Assembly (NCBI RefSeq): GCF_029963765.1
Contig: NZ_JALBYU010000007.1
Coordinates: forward strand, 235,051 to 299,050
Source of the DNA: Pseudomonas sp. UYIF39
Lineage (GTDB): Bacteria; Pseudomonadota; Gammaproteobacteria; Pseudomonadales; Pseudomonadaceae
Direction of reading: 5' to 3'
DNA: 64,000 nt
In this document: positions 45,983 to 55,375 of the stretch, one piece after another
How positions within the stretch are numbered: the first letter of the stretch is position 1
Layout of the letters: every line of letters begins with the position of its first letter
Notes under the pieces: generated by a model
What the model saw: the letters and a program-made list of their open reading frames with translations, nothing else
What the model was told of the DNA's origin: nothing
Database searches by the model: none
Position numbers and translations under genes: made by a program

Positions 45983-47284
45983 GTGGAAGCACATCTGTTG
46001 GAATGGCTGAACCTTAGCGTGCGCTGGGTTCACATGATTACTGGCGTGGCCTGGATCGGTGCGTCGTTCTATTTCGTCTGGCTGGAAAACAACCTCAATC
46101 GGGTCAATCCGAAAAGTGGTCTGGCCGGCGATCTGTGGGCGATCCACGGCGGCGGTATCTACCACCTGGAAAAATACAAACTGGCTCCACCGACCATGCC
46201 GGACAACCTGCACTGGTTCAAATGGGAAGCCTACTTCACCTGGATGTCGGGGATCGCGCTGCTGTGCGTGGTGTTCTACTCCAACCCGACGCTGTACCTG
46301 CTGGCACCGGGCAGCAGCCTGACCGGCCCTGAAGGGGTCGCACTGGGCATTGCCTCGTTGTTCGTCGGTTGGTTCGTCTACTCCTTCCTCTGCGACTCGG
46401 CCCTGGGCAAACGCCCTGCCTTGCTCGGCTTCATCCTGTTCGTGCTGATCATTGGCGCCGCTTACGGCTTCAGCAAAGTGTTCAGCGGTCGCGGTGCGTA
46501 CCTGCACGTCGGCGCGATCATCGGCACCATCATGGTCGGCAACGTGTTCCGCATCATCATGCCGGCCCAGCGCGCACTGGTTGCCGCGATTGCCGAGAAC
46601 CGCACGCCCGATCCGGCGCTGCCGGCCAAAGGTCTGCTGCGTTCGCGTCACAACAACTACTTCACCTTGCCGGTGCTGTTCATCATGATCAGCAACCACT
46701 TCCCGAGCACCTACGGCAGCCAATACAACTGGCTGATCCTGGCCGGGATCGCGGTGCTCGCGGTGTTGGTGCGTCACTACTTCAACACCCGTCATGACAG
46801 CCACAAATTTGCCTGGACCCTGCCCGTTGCGGCCGTGGGCATGATCTGTCTGGCTTACGTGACTGGCCCGGCGCAGATGCCCAGCGCCCCTGAAGTAGCC
46901 AAGGCGCCTGGCACCATCGAGTACCAGCCGTTGCCGGAAACCGCTCTCGGTGGTGGAGTGAAACCTGAAGCGGCGAAACCTGCTGCGCCTGTCGCTGCAC
47001 CGGCTCAGGCGTCCAACGCCGGCCCCGGTTTCGACAAGGTTCACAGTGTGATCCAGGAGCGTTGCGCGGTTTGCCATTCGGCCAAACCGACCAGCCCGCT
47101 GTTCAGTGCTGCACCGGCTGGCGTGATGTTCGATACCCCCGAGCAGATCCGCCAGAACGCTGCACGCATCCAGGCTCAAGCCGTCACCAGCCAGATCATG
47201 CCACTGGGCAACATCACCCAGATGACCCAGCAGGAACGTGACCTGATCGGTGCGTGGATTGTTCAGGGAGCTCCAACCAATTAA
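45983..47284 (+). CDS. puuD: Urate hydroxylase PuuD (membrane-bound, cytochrome c-linked)
   Basis: 433 residues from GTG. The N-terminal part (about 1-310) is the multi-span PuuD membrane domain (NLSVRWVHMITGVAWIGASFYFVWLEN, KWEAYFTWMSG, RHNNYFTLPVLFIMISNHFP); the C-terminal part (about 340-433) is a cytochrome c domain with heme motif CAVCH and a distal Met in IMPLGN. It oxidises urate to 5-hydroxyisourate and passes electrons to the respiratory chain, taking the place of soluble uricase. A Pro/Ala linker joins the two parts. Confidence 0.94.
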   Translation: MEAHLLEWLNLSVRWVHMITGVAWIGASFYFVWLENNLNRVNPKSGLAGDLWAIHGGGIYHLEKYKLAPPTMPDNLHWFKWEAYFTWMSGIALLCVVFYSNPTLYLLAPGSSLTGPEGVALGIASLFVGWFVYSFLCDSALGKRPALLGFILFVLIIGAAYGFSKVFSGRGAYLHVGAIIGTIMVGNVFRIIMPAQRALVAAIAENRTPDPALPAKGLLRSRHNNYFTLPVLFIMISNHFPSTYGSQYNWLILAGIAVLAVLVRHYFNTRHDSHKFAWTLPVAAVGMICLAYVTGPAQMPSAPEVAKAPGTIEYQPLPETALGGGVKPEAAKPAAPVAAPAQASNAGPGFDKVHSVIQERCAVCHSAKPTSPLFSAAPAGVMFDTPEQIRQNAARIQAQAVTSQIMPLGNITQMTQQERDLIGAWIVQGAPTN

Positions 47285-47295
47285 GTAGCAAAAGC

Positions 47296-47359
47296 ATCGC
47301 GAGCAAGCTCGCTCCCACAGGGATTACACAGGACCTGTGGGAGCGAGCTTGCTCGCGAT
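47296..47359. repeat. REP pair between puuD and permease
   Basis: ATCGCGAGCAAGCTCGCTCCCACA and its inverted copy, followed at once by the palindrome GGCCGC-GCC-GCGGCC and a run of ten C (47374-47383). Confidence 0.9.
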
Positions 47360-47425
47360 TGGCCGCGCCGCGGCCCCCCCCCCAGATACAAAAATCACAA
47401 GAATAAAAAAGATCCGAGGTGTTGC

Positions 47426-48784
47426 ATGTCCGAGCTATCCGAAGCGCGCATCCCCGACGCACCCGCCATTCAGCGTTTACCCCTTTTGCAATTGATCCTG
47501 GTCGGCCTGCAACACGTTCTGCTGATGTACGGCGGAGCCATCGCTGTGCCACTGATCATCGGACAGGCCGCAGGCCTGAGTCGTGAAGAAATCGCCTTCC
47601 TGATCAACGCCGACCTGCTGGTGGCCGGGATCGCTACCATCGTGCAGTCGCTGGGCATCGGCCCCATGGGCATCCGCATGCCGGTGATGATGGGCGCCAG
47701 TTTCGCCGCTGTCGGCAGCATGGTGGCCATGGCCGGCATGCCGGGCATCGGTCTGCAAGGGATCTTCGGCGCGACCATCGCCGCCGGGTTCTTCGGCATG
47801 ATCATCGCGCCATTCATGTCCAAAGTTGTGCGTTTCTTCCCGCCTCTGGTGACCGGCACAGTCATCACCTCGATCGGTTTGTCGCTGTTCCCCGTGGCTG
47901 TGAACTGGGCCGGCGGCGGTGCAGGTGCCGCGCAATTCGGCTCGCCGATTTACCTGGCCATCGCCGCACTAGTGCTGGCCACCATTCTGTTGGTCCACCG
48001 CTTCATGCGCGGTTTCTGGGTCAACATTTCCGTGCTGATCGGCATGTGCCTGGGTTACGTACTCTGCGGCCTGATCGGTATGGTAGACCTGAGCGGCATG
48101 GCCCAGGCGCCGTGGCTGCAATTCGTGACCCCGCTGCATTTCGGCATGCCGAAATTCGAACTCGCACCGATCCTGTCCATGTGCCTGGTGGTGGTGATCA
48201 TCTTCGTCGAGTCCACCGGGATGTTCCTGGCGCTGGGCAAAATCACCGGTCAGGACGTCTGCCCACGAATGCTCCGTCGCGGCTTGCTGTGTGATGCCGG
48301 CGCCTCGTTCTTCGCCGGTTTCTTCAACACCTTCACCCACTCCTCTTTCGCGCAGAACATCGGCCTGGTGCAGATGACCGGCGTGCGTTGCCGCTCGGTG
48401 ACCATCGTCGCCGGCGGTATGCTGGTGGTGTTGAGTTTGTTGCCGAAAGCGGCGTTTCTGGTGGCCTCGATTCCACCCGCCGTACTGGGCGGCGCAGCGA
48501 TTGCGATGTTCGGCATGGTCGCCGCCACCGGCATCAAGATTCTTCAGGAAGCCGACATCGGTGACCGTCGCAACCAGTTGCTGGTGGCGGTGAGCATTGG
48601 CATGGGGCTGATCCCGGTGGTCCGTCCGGAGTTCTTCGCCCACCTGCCACTGTGGATGAGCCCGATCACCCACAGCGGAATCGCCATGGCGACATTGAGT
48701 GCTTTGTCGCTGAACCTGCTGTTCAACATCCTCGGCGGCGCCGAACGCGCGGCCATCAACGACTGCCACGCCCACCCGCACTAA
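47426..48784 (+). CDS. Uracil-xanthine/urate permease, NCS2 (NAT) family
   Basis: 452 residues with about 14 membrane segments. Nucleobase-ascorbate transporter motifs are LQHVLLMYGGAIAVPLI, VESTGMFLALGKITG and QNIGLVQMTGVRCR (the QNxG...T-x-G signature). Its place at the end of the urate operon suggests urate or xanthine import (UacT/XanP-like). It belongs to a different NCS2 branch than the AzgA-type permease at 39850. Confidence 0.92.
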   Translation: MSELSEARIPDAPAIQRLPLLQLILVGLQHVLLMYGGAIAVPLIIGQAAGLSREEIAFLINADLLVAGIATIVQSLGIGPMGIRMPVMMGASFAAVGSMVAMAGMPGIGLQGIFGATIAAGFFGMIIAPFMSKVVRFFPPLVTGTVITSIGLSLFPVAVNWAGGGAGAAQFGSPIYLAIAALVLATILLVHRFMRGFWVNISVLIGMCLGYVLCGLIGMVDLSGMAQAPWLQFVTPLHFGMPKFELAPILSMCLVVVIIFVESTGMFLALGKITGQDVCPRMLRRGLLCDAGASFFAGFFNTFTHSSFAQNIGLVQMTGVRCRSVTIVAGGMLVVLSLLPKAAFLVASIPPAVLGGAAIAMFGMVAATGIKILQEADIGDRRNQLLVAVSIGMGLIPVVRPEFFAHLPLWMSPITHSGIAMATLSALSLNLLFNILGGAERAAINDCHAHPH

Positions 48785-48802
48785 CACATCAGCGCCACAG
48801 AA

Positions 48803-48896
48803 CCTGTGGGAGCGGGCTTGCTCGCGAAGGGGCCATCAGCCTCAACATCATTGTTGACTGACATACCGCTTTCGCGAGCAAGCCCGCTCCCACAGG
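48803..48896. repeat. REP pair, GCGGGCTTGCTCGCGAA variant
   Basis: CCTGTGGGAGCGGGCTTGCTCGCGAA and its reverse complement at the right end are perfect 26-bp arms, between the permease and the first porin gene. Confidence 0.92.
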
Positions 48897-48941
48897 GTGG
48901 ATGCCTGCGCCTCAAACAATAAAAACAAGAGGGAGCAACAG

Positions 48942-49727
48942 ATGATTCGGACACAGACAAACATGCTGTTGGGCGGTGGTCTATTGGCCGCCAGTCAGGC
49001 CATGGCCGGCGATTTACTGCTGTGGCAGACCAACAGCCTGAGCTATCTGTATGGCAAGGATTTCGCGGTCAACCCGCCGATCCAGCAGACGATAACCTTT
49101 GAGCACGCCGACCGCTGGAAGTACGGCGACAACTTCCTGTTCGTCGACAGCACTTACTACAACGGCGAAAAAGACCGGAACAAAGGCGTTCACGCCTATT
49201 ACGGCGAGTTCAGTCCGCGCCTGTCTTTCGGAAAAATCCTCGACCGTCGTTTCGAATTCGGCCCGATCAAGGACGTGTTGCTGGCCATGACCTACGAGAA
49301 TGGCGAAGACGACACCGAGGCCTATCTGATCGGCCCCGGTTTCGACCTCGCGGTACCGGGCTTCAATTTTTTCACCTTGAACTTCTACTACCGCCAGACC
49401 GAAGGCTCGCGTCCCGGCGACGATGTCTGGCAGATCACGCCGGCCTGGTCCTACACCCTGCCATTGGGCAACTCGAACCTGTTGATCGACGGCTACATCG
49501 ACTGGGTCGTGGATAACGCCCAGAACTCACATGGCACCTACCACGCCAACCTGCACTTGAACCCGCAGATCAAATATGACCTGGGGAAGGCCTTGGGCTG
49601 GCGGGAGAAACAGGTGTACGTCGGCGTCGAATACAGCTACTGGAAAGACAAATACGGCATCGAAAACAGCGCCAATCTCGACACTCATGAGAACACCACC
49701 AGCCTGCTGGTGAAGGTGCATTTCTAG
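48942..49727 (+). CDS. Tsx/OmpK-like nucleoside-specific outer-membrane porin, copy 1
   Basis: 261 residues with a signal peptide (cleaved after SQAMA) and a beta-barrel ending in KVHF, with terminal Phe. The mature start GDLLLWQTNSLSYLYGKDF and the FGPIKDVLLAMTYE stretch are typical of the Tsx channel family (nucleoside uptake). The ribosome-binding site GAGGGAG precedes the ATG. It lies just downstream of the urate operon, so uptake of nucleosides or purine breakdown products is likely. It is closely similar to copy 2. Confidence 0.9.
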   Translation: MIRTQTNMLLGGGLLAASQAMAGDLLLWQTNSLSYLYGKDFAVNPPIQQTITFEHADRWKYGDNFLFVDSTYYNGEKDRNKGVHAYYGEFSPRLSFGKILDRRFEFGPIKDVLLAMTYENGEDDTEAYLIGPGFDLAVPGFNFFTLNFYYRQTEGSRPGDDVWQITPAWSYTLPLGNSNLLIDGYIDWVVDNAQNSHGTYHANLHLNPQIKYDLGKALGWREKQVYVGVEYSYWKDKYGIENSANLDTHENTTSLLVKVHF

Positions 49728-50102
49728 ATGATCCGCAACCGTGCTCCAAACCTGTCGTCGGTGCGCTGTTGCGGGGCACTTGAGACCTGGCCAATGAGTC
49801 AGTATTCTCCGCGGCCGCCCGAATCTGGTCTAAAAAAAAGCCCGGATTTAATTCCTGACCAGAAAGCCAACTTATCCCGGCGCTGGACGGTACCAAGGCA
49901 CTCCAAAAACACTCTCAATCGACTGCTCTTGAGCCGCCGAACGGGAGTTTTTTGGCTTTTCAAAAGCCTTGGCTCAGCTCTTGCTAACAGCACTGAAGCT
50001 GACCGATTGGATGATTTTTTACAGCGACAGAAAAAGGCGCCACACCAGAGCGCCGACCTTAGAAAAATAACGTGGAACCACCTACTTTTTGGGAGCAACC
50101 GA
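49728..50102. other. Region between the two Tsx-like genes
   Basis: 375 bp with no gene I can support. The frame of copy 2 happens to stay open through it up to the copy 1 stop, but the translation is not porin-like and would bury the copy 2 signal peptide. It likely carries the promoter of copy 2. Confidence 0.5.
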
Positions 50103-50888
50103 ATGAAACGTACGTGCACTAGCCTGATGCTGGCGGGATCTTTGCTGGCCGGGGGCCAGGCCATGGCCGGCGACTTGCTGCAATGGCAGAACAACAGCCT
50201 GACCTACCTGTATGGCAAGGACTTCCAGGTCAACCCGCGCATTCAGCAGACGGTGACCTTCGAACACGTCGATGGCTGGAAATACGGCGACAACTTCATG
50301 TTCATCGACAAGATTTTCTACAACGGCAAGGACGATAGCTACGCGGGCTCGAACACTTACTACGGCGAGATCAGCCCACGCTTGTCGTTCGGCAAGATAT
50401 TCGACCAAAAGCTCGAATTCGGCCCGATCAAAGATGTACTGCTGGCCATGACTTACGAGTTCGGTGAAAACGATACCGAGTCCTACCTGATCGGTCCCGG
50501 TTTCGACCTGGCGATCCCGGGCTTCGACTACTTCCAGTTGAACTTCTATAACCGTCATACCGAAGGCGACCGCCCGGGTGACAATATCTGGCAGGTCACT
50601 CCGGTCTGGTCCTACACCATCCCGATGGGCGATTCGAACATCCTGATCGACGGTTTCATGGACTGGGTGGTCGACAACGACGTCAACAAAAAAGGCGAAT
50701 ACCACGCCAACCTGCACTTCAATCCACAGGTCAAATACGACTTGGGCAAGGCGCTGAACCTTGGCGAAAAGCAGTTGTACGTGGGTGTCGAGTATGACTA
50801 CTGGAAAAACAAGTACGGTATTGAAGACAGTCAGGGCTTCAAAACCGATCAGAGCGTGACCAGCTTCCTGGTCAAGGTTCACTTCTGA
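50103..50888 (+). CDS. Tsx/OmpK-like nucleoside-specific outer-membrane porin, copy 2
   Basis: 261 residues with a signal peptide (MKRTCTSLMLAGSLLAGGQAMA) and a mature part GDLLQWQNNSLTYLYGKDF almost matching copy 1, ending FLVKVHF. The two copies look roughly 70% identical by eye, with the same length and no gaps of note, which points to tandem duplication followed by divergence. GGGAGCAACCG precedes the ATG. A REP pair follows. Confidence 0.9.
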   Translation: MKRTCTSLMLAGSLLAGGQAMAGDLLQWQNNSLTYLYGKDFQVNPRIQQTVTFEHVDGWKYGDNFMFIDKIFYNGKDDSYAGSNTYYGEISPRLSFGKIFDQKLEFGPIKDVLLAMTYEFGENDTESYLIGPGFDLAIPGFDYFQLNFYNRHTEGDRPGDNIWQVTPVWSYTIPMGDSNILIDGFMDWVVDNDVNKKGEYHANLHFNPQVKYDLGKALNLGEKQLYVGVEYDYWKNKYGIEDSQGFKTDQSVTSFLVKVHF

Positions 50889-50911
50889 TCCTTCGGCGCC
50901 TGTAAGGACGC

Positions 50912-51006
50912 CATCGCGAGCAAGCTCGCTCCCACATTCGATCTCCTGTGAACACATTATTTGTGATCACCACTGATCAACTGTGGGAGCGAGCTTGCTC
51001 GCGATG
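50912..51006. repeat. REP pair
   Basis: CATCGCGAGCAAGCTCGCTCCCACA and its inverted copy with a 45-bp spacer, between the convergent porin and patatin genes. Confidence 0.9.
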
Positions 51007-51021
51007 GCCGCACCGCAAATC

Positions 51022-52194
51022 TCAAGCAGTGACCGCTGCCTCGGCTATCCCGAGAAACCGGCACAACTCCCCGCGCTTGGCCAACGCATCCCGCCGCCCC
51101 AGGTCAATCAACTCGCTGCAATACCCCGCCTCGAACAGCAGATAACTCAGCACCCCCGCCCCGCTCGTCCTGGTCGCCCCCGGCCCACGCAGAAACAGGC
51201 GCAACGCCGCCGGTAACTCCTGCCGATGCCGCGCCGCAATTTCGTCGATCGGCTGACTGGGCGAAATCACCAGCACTTCCACCGGCGCCACTCCCAGTGC
51301 GCGCATCGGCGTGCCATCAGGCATCAAGTGGCTGAACTGGTTTAGACGCTGCAACAGCTCGATGTCACTTTCCAGGCTGTCAATGAACGTGCTGTTGAGC
51401 AGGTGCCCACCGATCTGCGCCAGGCTCGGTTGCTGACCGGTGTAGGCGCGTTGCAGCGGTTGTTCCGGGTCGACGCCGCGGGGGTTGCCGCTGACGCCCA
51501 CTACCAGCACTCGGCTGGCGCCCAGGTGCAGCGCCGGGCTGATCGGTGCCGACTGACGCACCGCGCCGTCGCCGAAATACTCTTCACCGATTTTCACTGG
51601 TGCAAACAGCAGCGGAATCGCTGAACTGGCCAGCAAGTGATCGACGGTCAATTGCGTGGGGACGCCGATTCGCCGATGGCGCAACCAGGCATTGATGGTG
51701 CCGCTGCCCTGATAAAAGGTCACCGCCTGACCGGACTCGTAGCCGAACGCGGTCACCGCAACCGCCTGCAACTGCTTCTGCGCAATGGCCTCGGCAATCC
51801 CGTTCATCTGCAGTTTGTCGTCGAGCAATCCGCGCAGCGGCGAACTGTTGAGCAACGCCACCGGCACCTGAGCGCCAATCCCGAGCAAACTGTGGCTGAC
51901 AAAACGGCTGGCCTGGTGGATCACGCCCGGCCAGTCGCTGCGCAGCACCAGATGACTGCGAAAGCCCTGCCAGAAGGCTGTCAGACGTTGAATCGCACCC
52001 CGAAAATCCATCGCCCCACTGGCGAGGCTGACCGCGTTGATTGCGCCGGCCGAGGTGCCGACGATCACCGGAAACGGATTGCTCGCGCCGACCGGCAACA
52101 ACTCGGCAATCGCCGCCAGCACACCCACCTGATAGGCCGCCCGAGCCCCGCCGCCGGAAAGAATCAACCCTGTAACCGGTTCAGCAGGACTCAT
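51022..52194 (-). CDS. Patatin-like phospholipase
   Basis: 390 residues. Patatin signatures are the oxyanion loop GLILSGGGARAAYQVGV, the nucleophile elbow IVGTSAGAINAVS (Ser of GTSAG) and the catalytic Asp in GDGAVRQSAP. No signal peptide, so probably a cytoplasmic or membrane-associated lipid acyl hydrolase. It sits 34 bp downstream of the lipid A acyltransferase gene on the same strand, so a role in lipid turnover is plausible. Confidence 0.9.
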   Translation of the reverse strand: MSPAEPVTGLILSGGGARAAYQVGVLAAIAELLPVGASNPFPVIVGTSAGAINAVSLASGAMDFRGAIQRLTAFWQGFRSHLVLRSDWPGVIHQASRFVSHSLLGIGAQVPVALLNSSPLRGLLDDKLQMNGIAEAIAQKQLQAVAVTAFGYESGQAVTFYQGSGTINAWLRHRRIGVPTQLTVDHLLASSAIPLLFAPVKIGEEYFGDGAVRQSAPISPALHLGASRVLVVGVSGNPRGVDPEQPLQRAYTGQQPSLAQIGGHLLNSTFIDSLESDIELLQRLNQFSHLMPDGTPMRALGVAPVEVLVISPSQPIDEIAARHRQELPAALRLFLRGPGATRTSGAGVLSYLLFEAGYCSELIDLGRRDALAKRGELCRFLGIAEAAVTA

Positions 52195-52228
52195 CGCAAC
52201 ACTCCATGGTGCTTATAAGGACGGTGGT

Positions 52229-53161
52229 TCAACCGCGTTTTGCGTACAGCTTCGGCTCACCCGGAGGACGACTCTTGAAGCGGCGATGAGCCCAGAGGTA
52301 TTGCTGCGGACATTCGCGCAAGACGCCTTCGATCCATTGGTTGATCCGCAGGCAGTCGGCTTCTTCGGTTTCGCCGGGAAAACCCTCGATCGGTGCATGA
52401 ATCACCAGTCGATAACCGCTGCCGTCCGCCAGACGCTCCTGAGTGAACGGCACCACCAGCGCCTTGCCCAACCGCGCAAACTTGCTGGTGGCGGTGACGG
52501 TCGCGGCCTGAATTCCGAACAGCGGCACGAAAATACTTTGCTTGGCGCCATAGTCCTGATCCGGTGCGTACCAGATTGCCCGGCCGGCCCGCAGCAGTTT
52601 CAGCATGCCGCGCACGTCGTCGCGCTCCACCGCCAGCGAATCGACATTGTGCCGCTCGCGCCCCAGGCGCTGGACGTAGTCGAACAACGGATTTTTGTGT
52701 TCGCGGTACATGCCATCAATGGTGTGCTGCTGGCCGAGCAATGCCGCGCCGATTTCCAGCGTGGTGAAATGAACGGCCATCAGGATCACGCCCTTGCCGT
52801 CACGCTGGGCTTTTTTCAGATGCTCCAACCCTTCGACATGGGCCAGCTTCGCCAGACGCTCCCGCGACCACCACCAGCTCATGGCCATTTCGAAAAACGC
52901 GATGCCCGTTGAGGCGAAGTTTTCCTTGAGCAGGCGCTTGCGTTCGGCAGCGGTTTTTTCAGGGAAACACAGCTCGAGATTGCGCTTGGCAATGCGCCGT
53001 CTGTCGCCCGCTACTCGATACATCAATGCACCCAGGGCGCGACCGATCGACAGCAACGCCGGATACGGCAACTGGACAATCAGCCACAACAGCCCCAAGC
53101 CACACCACAGCGGCCAGAAACGCGGAGAAAGAAATGCTGTTCGAAAACGCGGGCGTTCCAT
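52229..53161 (-). CDS. Lipid A biosynthesis lauroyl acyltransferase, LpxL/HtrB family
   Basis: 310 residues with one N-terminal membrane helix (about 15-38) and the acyltransferase domain: HFTTLEIGAALL is the H-x5-E catalytic motif and APDQDYGAKQSIFVPLFG the acceptor-binding motif. It adds a secondary acyl chain to lipid A at the inner membrane. Start MERPRFRTAF was chosen; 61 upstream in-frame codons overlap the divergent minC leader and lack similarity. Confidence 0.92.
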   Translation of the reverse strand: MERPRFRTAFLSPRFWPLWCGLGLLWLIVQLPYPALLSIGRALGALMYRVAGDRRRIAKRNLELCFPEKTAAERKRLLKENFASTGIAFFEMAMSWWWSRERLAKLAHVEGLEHLKKAQRDGKGVILMAVHFTTLEIGAALLGQQHTIDGMYREHKNPLFDYVQRLGRERHNVDSLAVERDDVRGMLKLLRAGRAIWYAPDQDYGAKQSIFVPLFGIQAATVTATSKFARLGKALVVPFTQERLADGSGYRLVIHAPIEGFPGETEEADCLRINQWIEGVLRECPQQYLWAHRRFKSRPPGEPKLYAKRG

Positions 53162-53279
53162 TAAAGGTTCCGGAAAGACAATGGCCGCGCATTCTACATC
53201 GTTCGACCCGGCTTGCGGCTCGCGGGCGTTCTCGTTATAAGTCTCGGCACTTTTAGTGACAAGTCGTTGTATGCCGACC

Positions 53280-54017
53280 ATGAGCCAAACCGAACCGCTA
53301 GACCAAGATCCCGTGTTCCAGCTGAAGGGCAGCATGCTCGCCATTACGGTGCTGGAACTGGCCCGTAACGACCTCGAGAGCCTCGATCGTCAACTGGCCG
53401 CCAAGGTCGCCCAGGCGCCTAACTTCTTCAGTAACGCGCCACTGGTGCTGGCCCTGGACAAACTCCCGGCCAGCGAAGGCGCAGTCGATCTGCCCGGCCT
53501 GATGCGCGTCTGCCGCCAGCATGGCCTGCGCACCCTGGCGATCCGCGCCAGCCGCATCGAAGACATCGCCGCGGCCATCGCGGTCGACCTGCCGGTGCTG
53601 CCACCGTCCGGCGCCCGTGAGCGTCCGTTGGACCCGCTCGAAGGCCAGGTCAAGAAAAAACCGGAAAAACCACCGGAGCCGACTATAAAGCCAACGAAGA
53701 TCATCACCTCGCCCGTACGCGGTGGGCAGCAGATTTATGCCCAGGGCTGCGATCTGGTGGTGATCTCGTCGGTCAGCCCGGGGGCGGAACTTCTCGCCGA
53801 CGGGAACATCCATGTATACGGCCCGATGCGTGGTCGAGTGTTGGCCGGCGTCAAAGGCGACACGAAAGCCAGGATTTTCTGTCAGCAAATGAGCGCTGAA
53901 CTGGTCTCCATCGCAGGCCACTACAAGGTTTCGGAGGATCTGCGTCGCGACCCTTTGTGGGGCGCGGGCGTACAGGTCAGCCTGTCGGGCGATGTGTTGA
54001 ACATCATTCGGCTTTAA
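53280..54017 (+). CDS. minC: Septum-site determining protein MinC
   Basis: 245 residues: N-terminal FtsZ-inhibiting domain (about 1-110), a Lys/Pro-rich linker ([16 protein letters not shown]) and a C-terminal beta-helix domain binding MinD and FtsZ ([27 protein letters not shown]). It blocks Z-ring assembly at the poles. The start [10 protein letters not shown] was chosen over two ATG codons just upstream on family length. Confidence 0.94.
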   Translation: MSQTEPLDQDPVFQLKGSMLAITVLELARNDLESLDRQLAAKVAQAPNFFSNAPLVLALDKLPASEGAVDLPGLMRVCRQHGLRTLAIRASRIEDIAAAIAVDLPVLPPSGARERPLDPLEGQVKKKPEKPPEPTIKPTKIITSPVRGGQQIYAQGCDLVVISSVSPGAELLADGNIHVYGPMRGRVLAGVKGDTKARIFCQQMSAELVSIAGHYKVSEDLRRDPLWGAGVQVSLSGDVLNIIRL

Positions 54018-54218
54018 CGGATACTGCCGCATTTTCCAAACATCTCTAAAACGTAGCGAAAACGGCTCAAACGAAGTAGGAAAAAGGCCATAAGCAGTGT
54101 TTACCCGAGGTAAGCGCCGTTCTGGACCGAATTCCAGCCAAGGCTGTCCGACTGCAGTAGTTTTTCTAGAGATGTTTTTCAGGGGCTAAATGTCCTTTTT
54201 CCTTAGGGGTGAAACACC
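54018..54218. promoter_or_regulatory. minC-minD spacer with long-range inverted repeat
   Basis: 201 bp. AAACATCTCTA (54038-54048) pairs perfectly with TAGAGATGTTT (54167-54177), enclosing smaller hairpins such as CAGCC-AA-GGCTG. It could form the 5' leader structure of minD or mark a second promoter region. Confidence 0.45.
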
Positions 54219-55031
54219 TTGGCCAAGATTCTCGTGGTTACATCCGGCAAGGGTGGTGTGGGTAAGACCACCACCAGTGCTGCTATCGGTACCGGCCTCG
54301 CACTGCGCGGTCACAAAACAGTTATTGTCGACTTCGACGTCGGTTTGCGTAACCTCGACCTGATCATGGGTTGCGAGCGCCGCGTGGTGTATGACTTCGT
54401 CAACGTGGTAAACGGCGAAGCCAACCTGCAACAAGCCCTGATCAAAGACAAACGCCTGGAAAACCTCTACGTACTGGCCGCCAGTCAGACCCGCGACAAA
54501 GACGCGCTGACCGTGGAAGGCGTGGAAAAGGTGTTGATGGCGCTGAAAGAAGACTTCGAATACGTAGTCTGCGACTCTCCGGCCGGCATCGAAAAAGGCG
54601 CCCACCTGGCCATGTACTTCGCAGACGAAGCGATTATCGTGACCAACCCGGAAGTGTCCTCGGTTCGTGACTCGGACCGCATGCTCGGCCTGCTGGCCAG
54701 CAAATCGCGCCGCGCGGAAAAGGGCGAAGAGCCGATCAAGGAACACCTGCTGCTGACCCGCTACAACCCGCAACGAGTCAGTGATGGCGAGATGCTCGGC
54801 GTCGAAGACGTCAAAGAGATTCTGGCAGTCGCCCTGCTGGGTGTCATTCCAGAATCCCAAGCGGTACTCAAAGCTTCCAACTCGGGCGTGCCGGTCATTC
54901 TCGACGACCAGAGCGATGCCGGTCAGGCATACAGCGATGCGGTCGATCGTCTGCTGGGCAAAACCGTGGAGCATCGTTTTCTCGATGTAACGAAGAAGGG
55001 ATTCTTCGAGCGCCTGTTTGGAGGTAGATAA
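54219..55031 (+). CDS. minD: Septum-site determining ATPase MinD
   Basis: 270 residues of the ParA/MinD ATPase family. Deviant Walker [10 protein letters not shown] (10-18), switch [15 protein letters not shown], Walker [12 protein letters not shown] and a C-terminal amphipathic membrane-targeting helix ([11 protein letters not shown]). It begins with a TTG codon (GGGG 9 bp upstream). Its stop overlaps the minE ATG by one base. It recruits MinC to the membrane and drives pole-to-pole oscillation with MinE. Confidence 0.97.
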   Translation: MAKILVVTSGKGGVGKTTTSAAIGTGLALRGHKTVIVDFDVGLRNLDLIMGCERRVVYDFVNVVNGEANLQQALIKDKRLENLYVLAASQTRDKDALTVEGVEKVLMALKEDFEYVVCDSPAGIEKGAHLAMYFADEAIIVTNPEVSSVRDSDRMLGLLASKSRRAEKGEEPIKEHLLLTRYNPQRVSDGEMLGVEDVKEILAVALLGVIPESQAVLKASNSGVPVILDDQSDAGQAYSDAVDRLLGKTVEHRFLDVTKKGFFERLFGGR

Positions 55032-55285
55032 TGAATCTTTTTGACTTCTTTCGTGCCAGCAAAAAGGTCAGCACCGCGTCGGTAGCGAAAGAGCGTCTAC
55101 AGATCATCGTGGCGCACGAACGCGGCCAACGCAGTACACCGGATTACCTGCCAGCCTTGCAGAAGGAATTGGTCGAGGTGATTCGCAAGTACGTCAATAT
55201 CGGGTCCGATGACGTGCACGTCGCTCTGGAAAACCAGGGCAGCTGCTCGATTCTGGAACTCAATATCACCCTGCCTGACCGCTAG
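55031..55285 (+). CDS. minE: Cell division topological specificity factor MinE
   Basis: 84 residues: N-terminal membrane-targeting and MinD-binding segment ([31 protein letters not shown]), then the C-terminal topological specificity domain ([18 protein letters not shown]). It stimulates MinD ATPase. It is coupled to minD through a 1-bp stop/start overlap. Confidence 0.97.
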   Translation: MNLFDFFRASKKVSTASVAKERLQIIVAHERGQRSTPDYLPALQKELVEVIRKYVNIGSDDVHVALENQGSCSILELNITLPDR

Positions 55286-55303
55286 TCGATCCGGCTGGAG
55301 CCA

Positions 55304-55349
55304 CGGCGGCTCAGACCCCTCCTGTTAATGGAAGGGGCCTGAGCCGCCG
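55304..55349. terminator. Long hairpin between minE and rluA
   Basis: CGGCGGCTCAGACCCCT pairs with AGGGGCCTGAGCCGCCG (16 of 17 bp) around a 12-nt loop. The following T tract is weak, so it may be an attenuator or an mRNA-stabilising stem rather than a classic terminator. Confidence 0.6.
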
Positions 55350-55375
55350 TTGGCGTTTGTTACGAGGCTGTTTTA

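Noticed and set aside
49728..50102. N-terminal extension of the second Tsx-like porin by 125 codons
   Set aside because: The extension is not porin-like and would place a clear signal peptide in the middle of the protein. A ribosome-binding site precedes the ATG at 50103.
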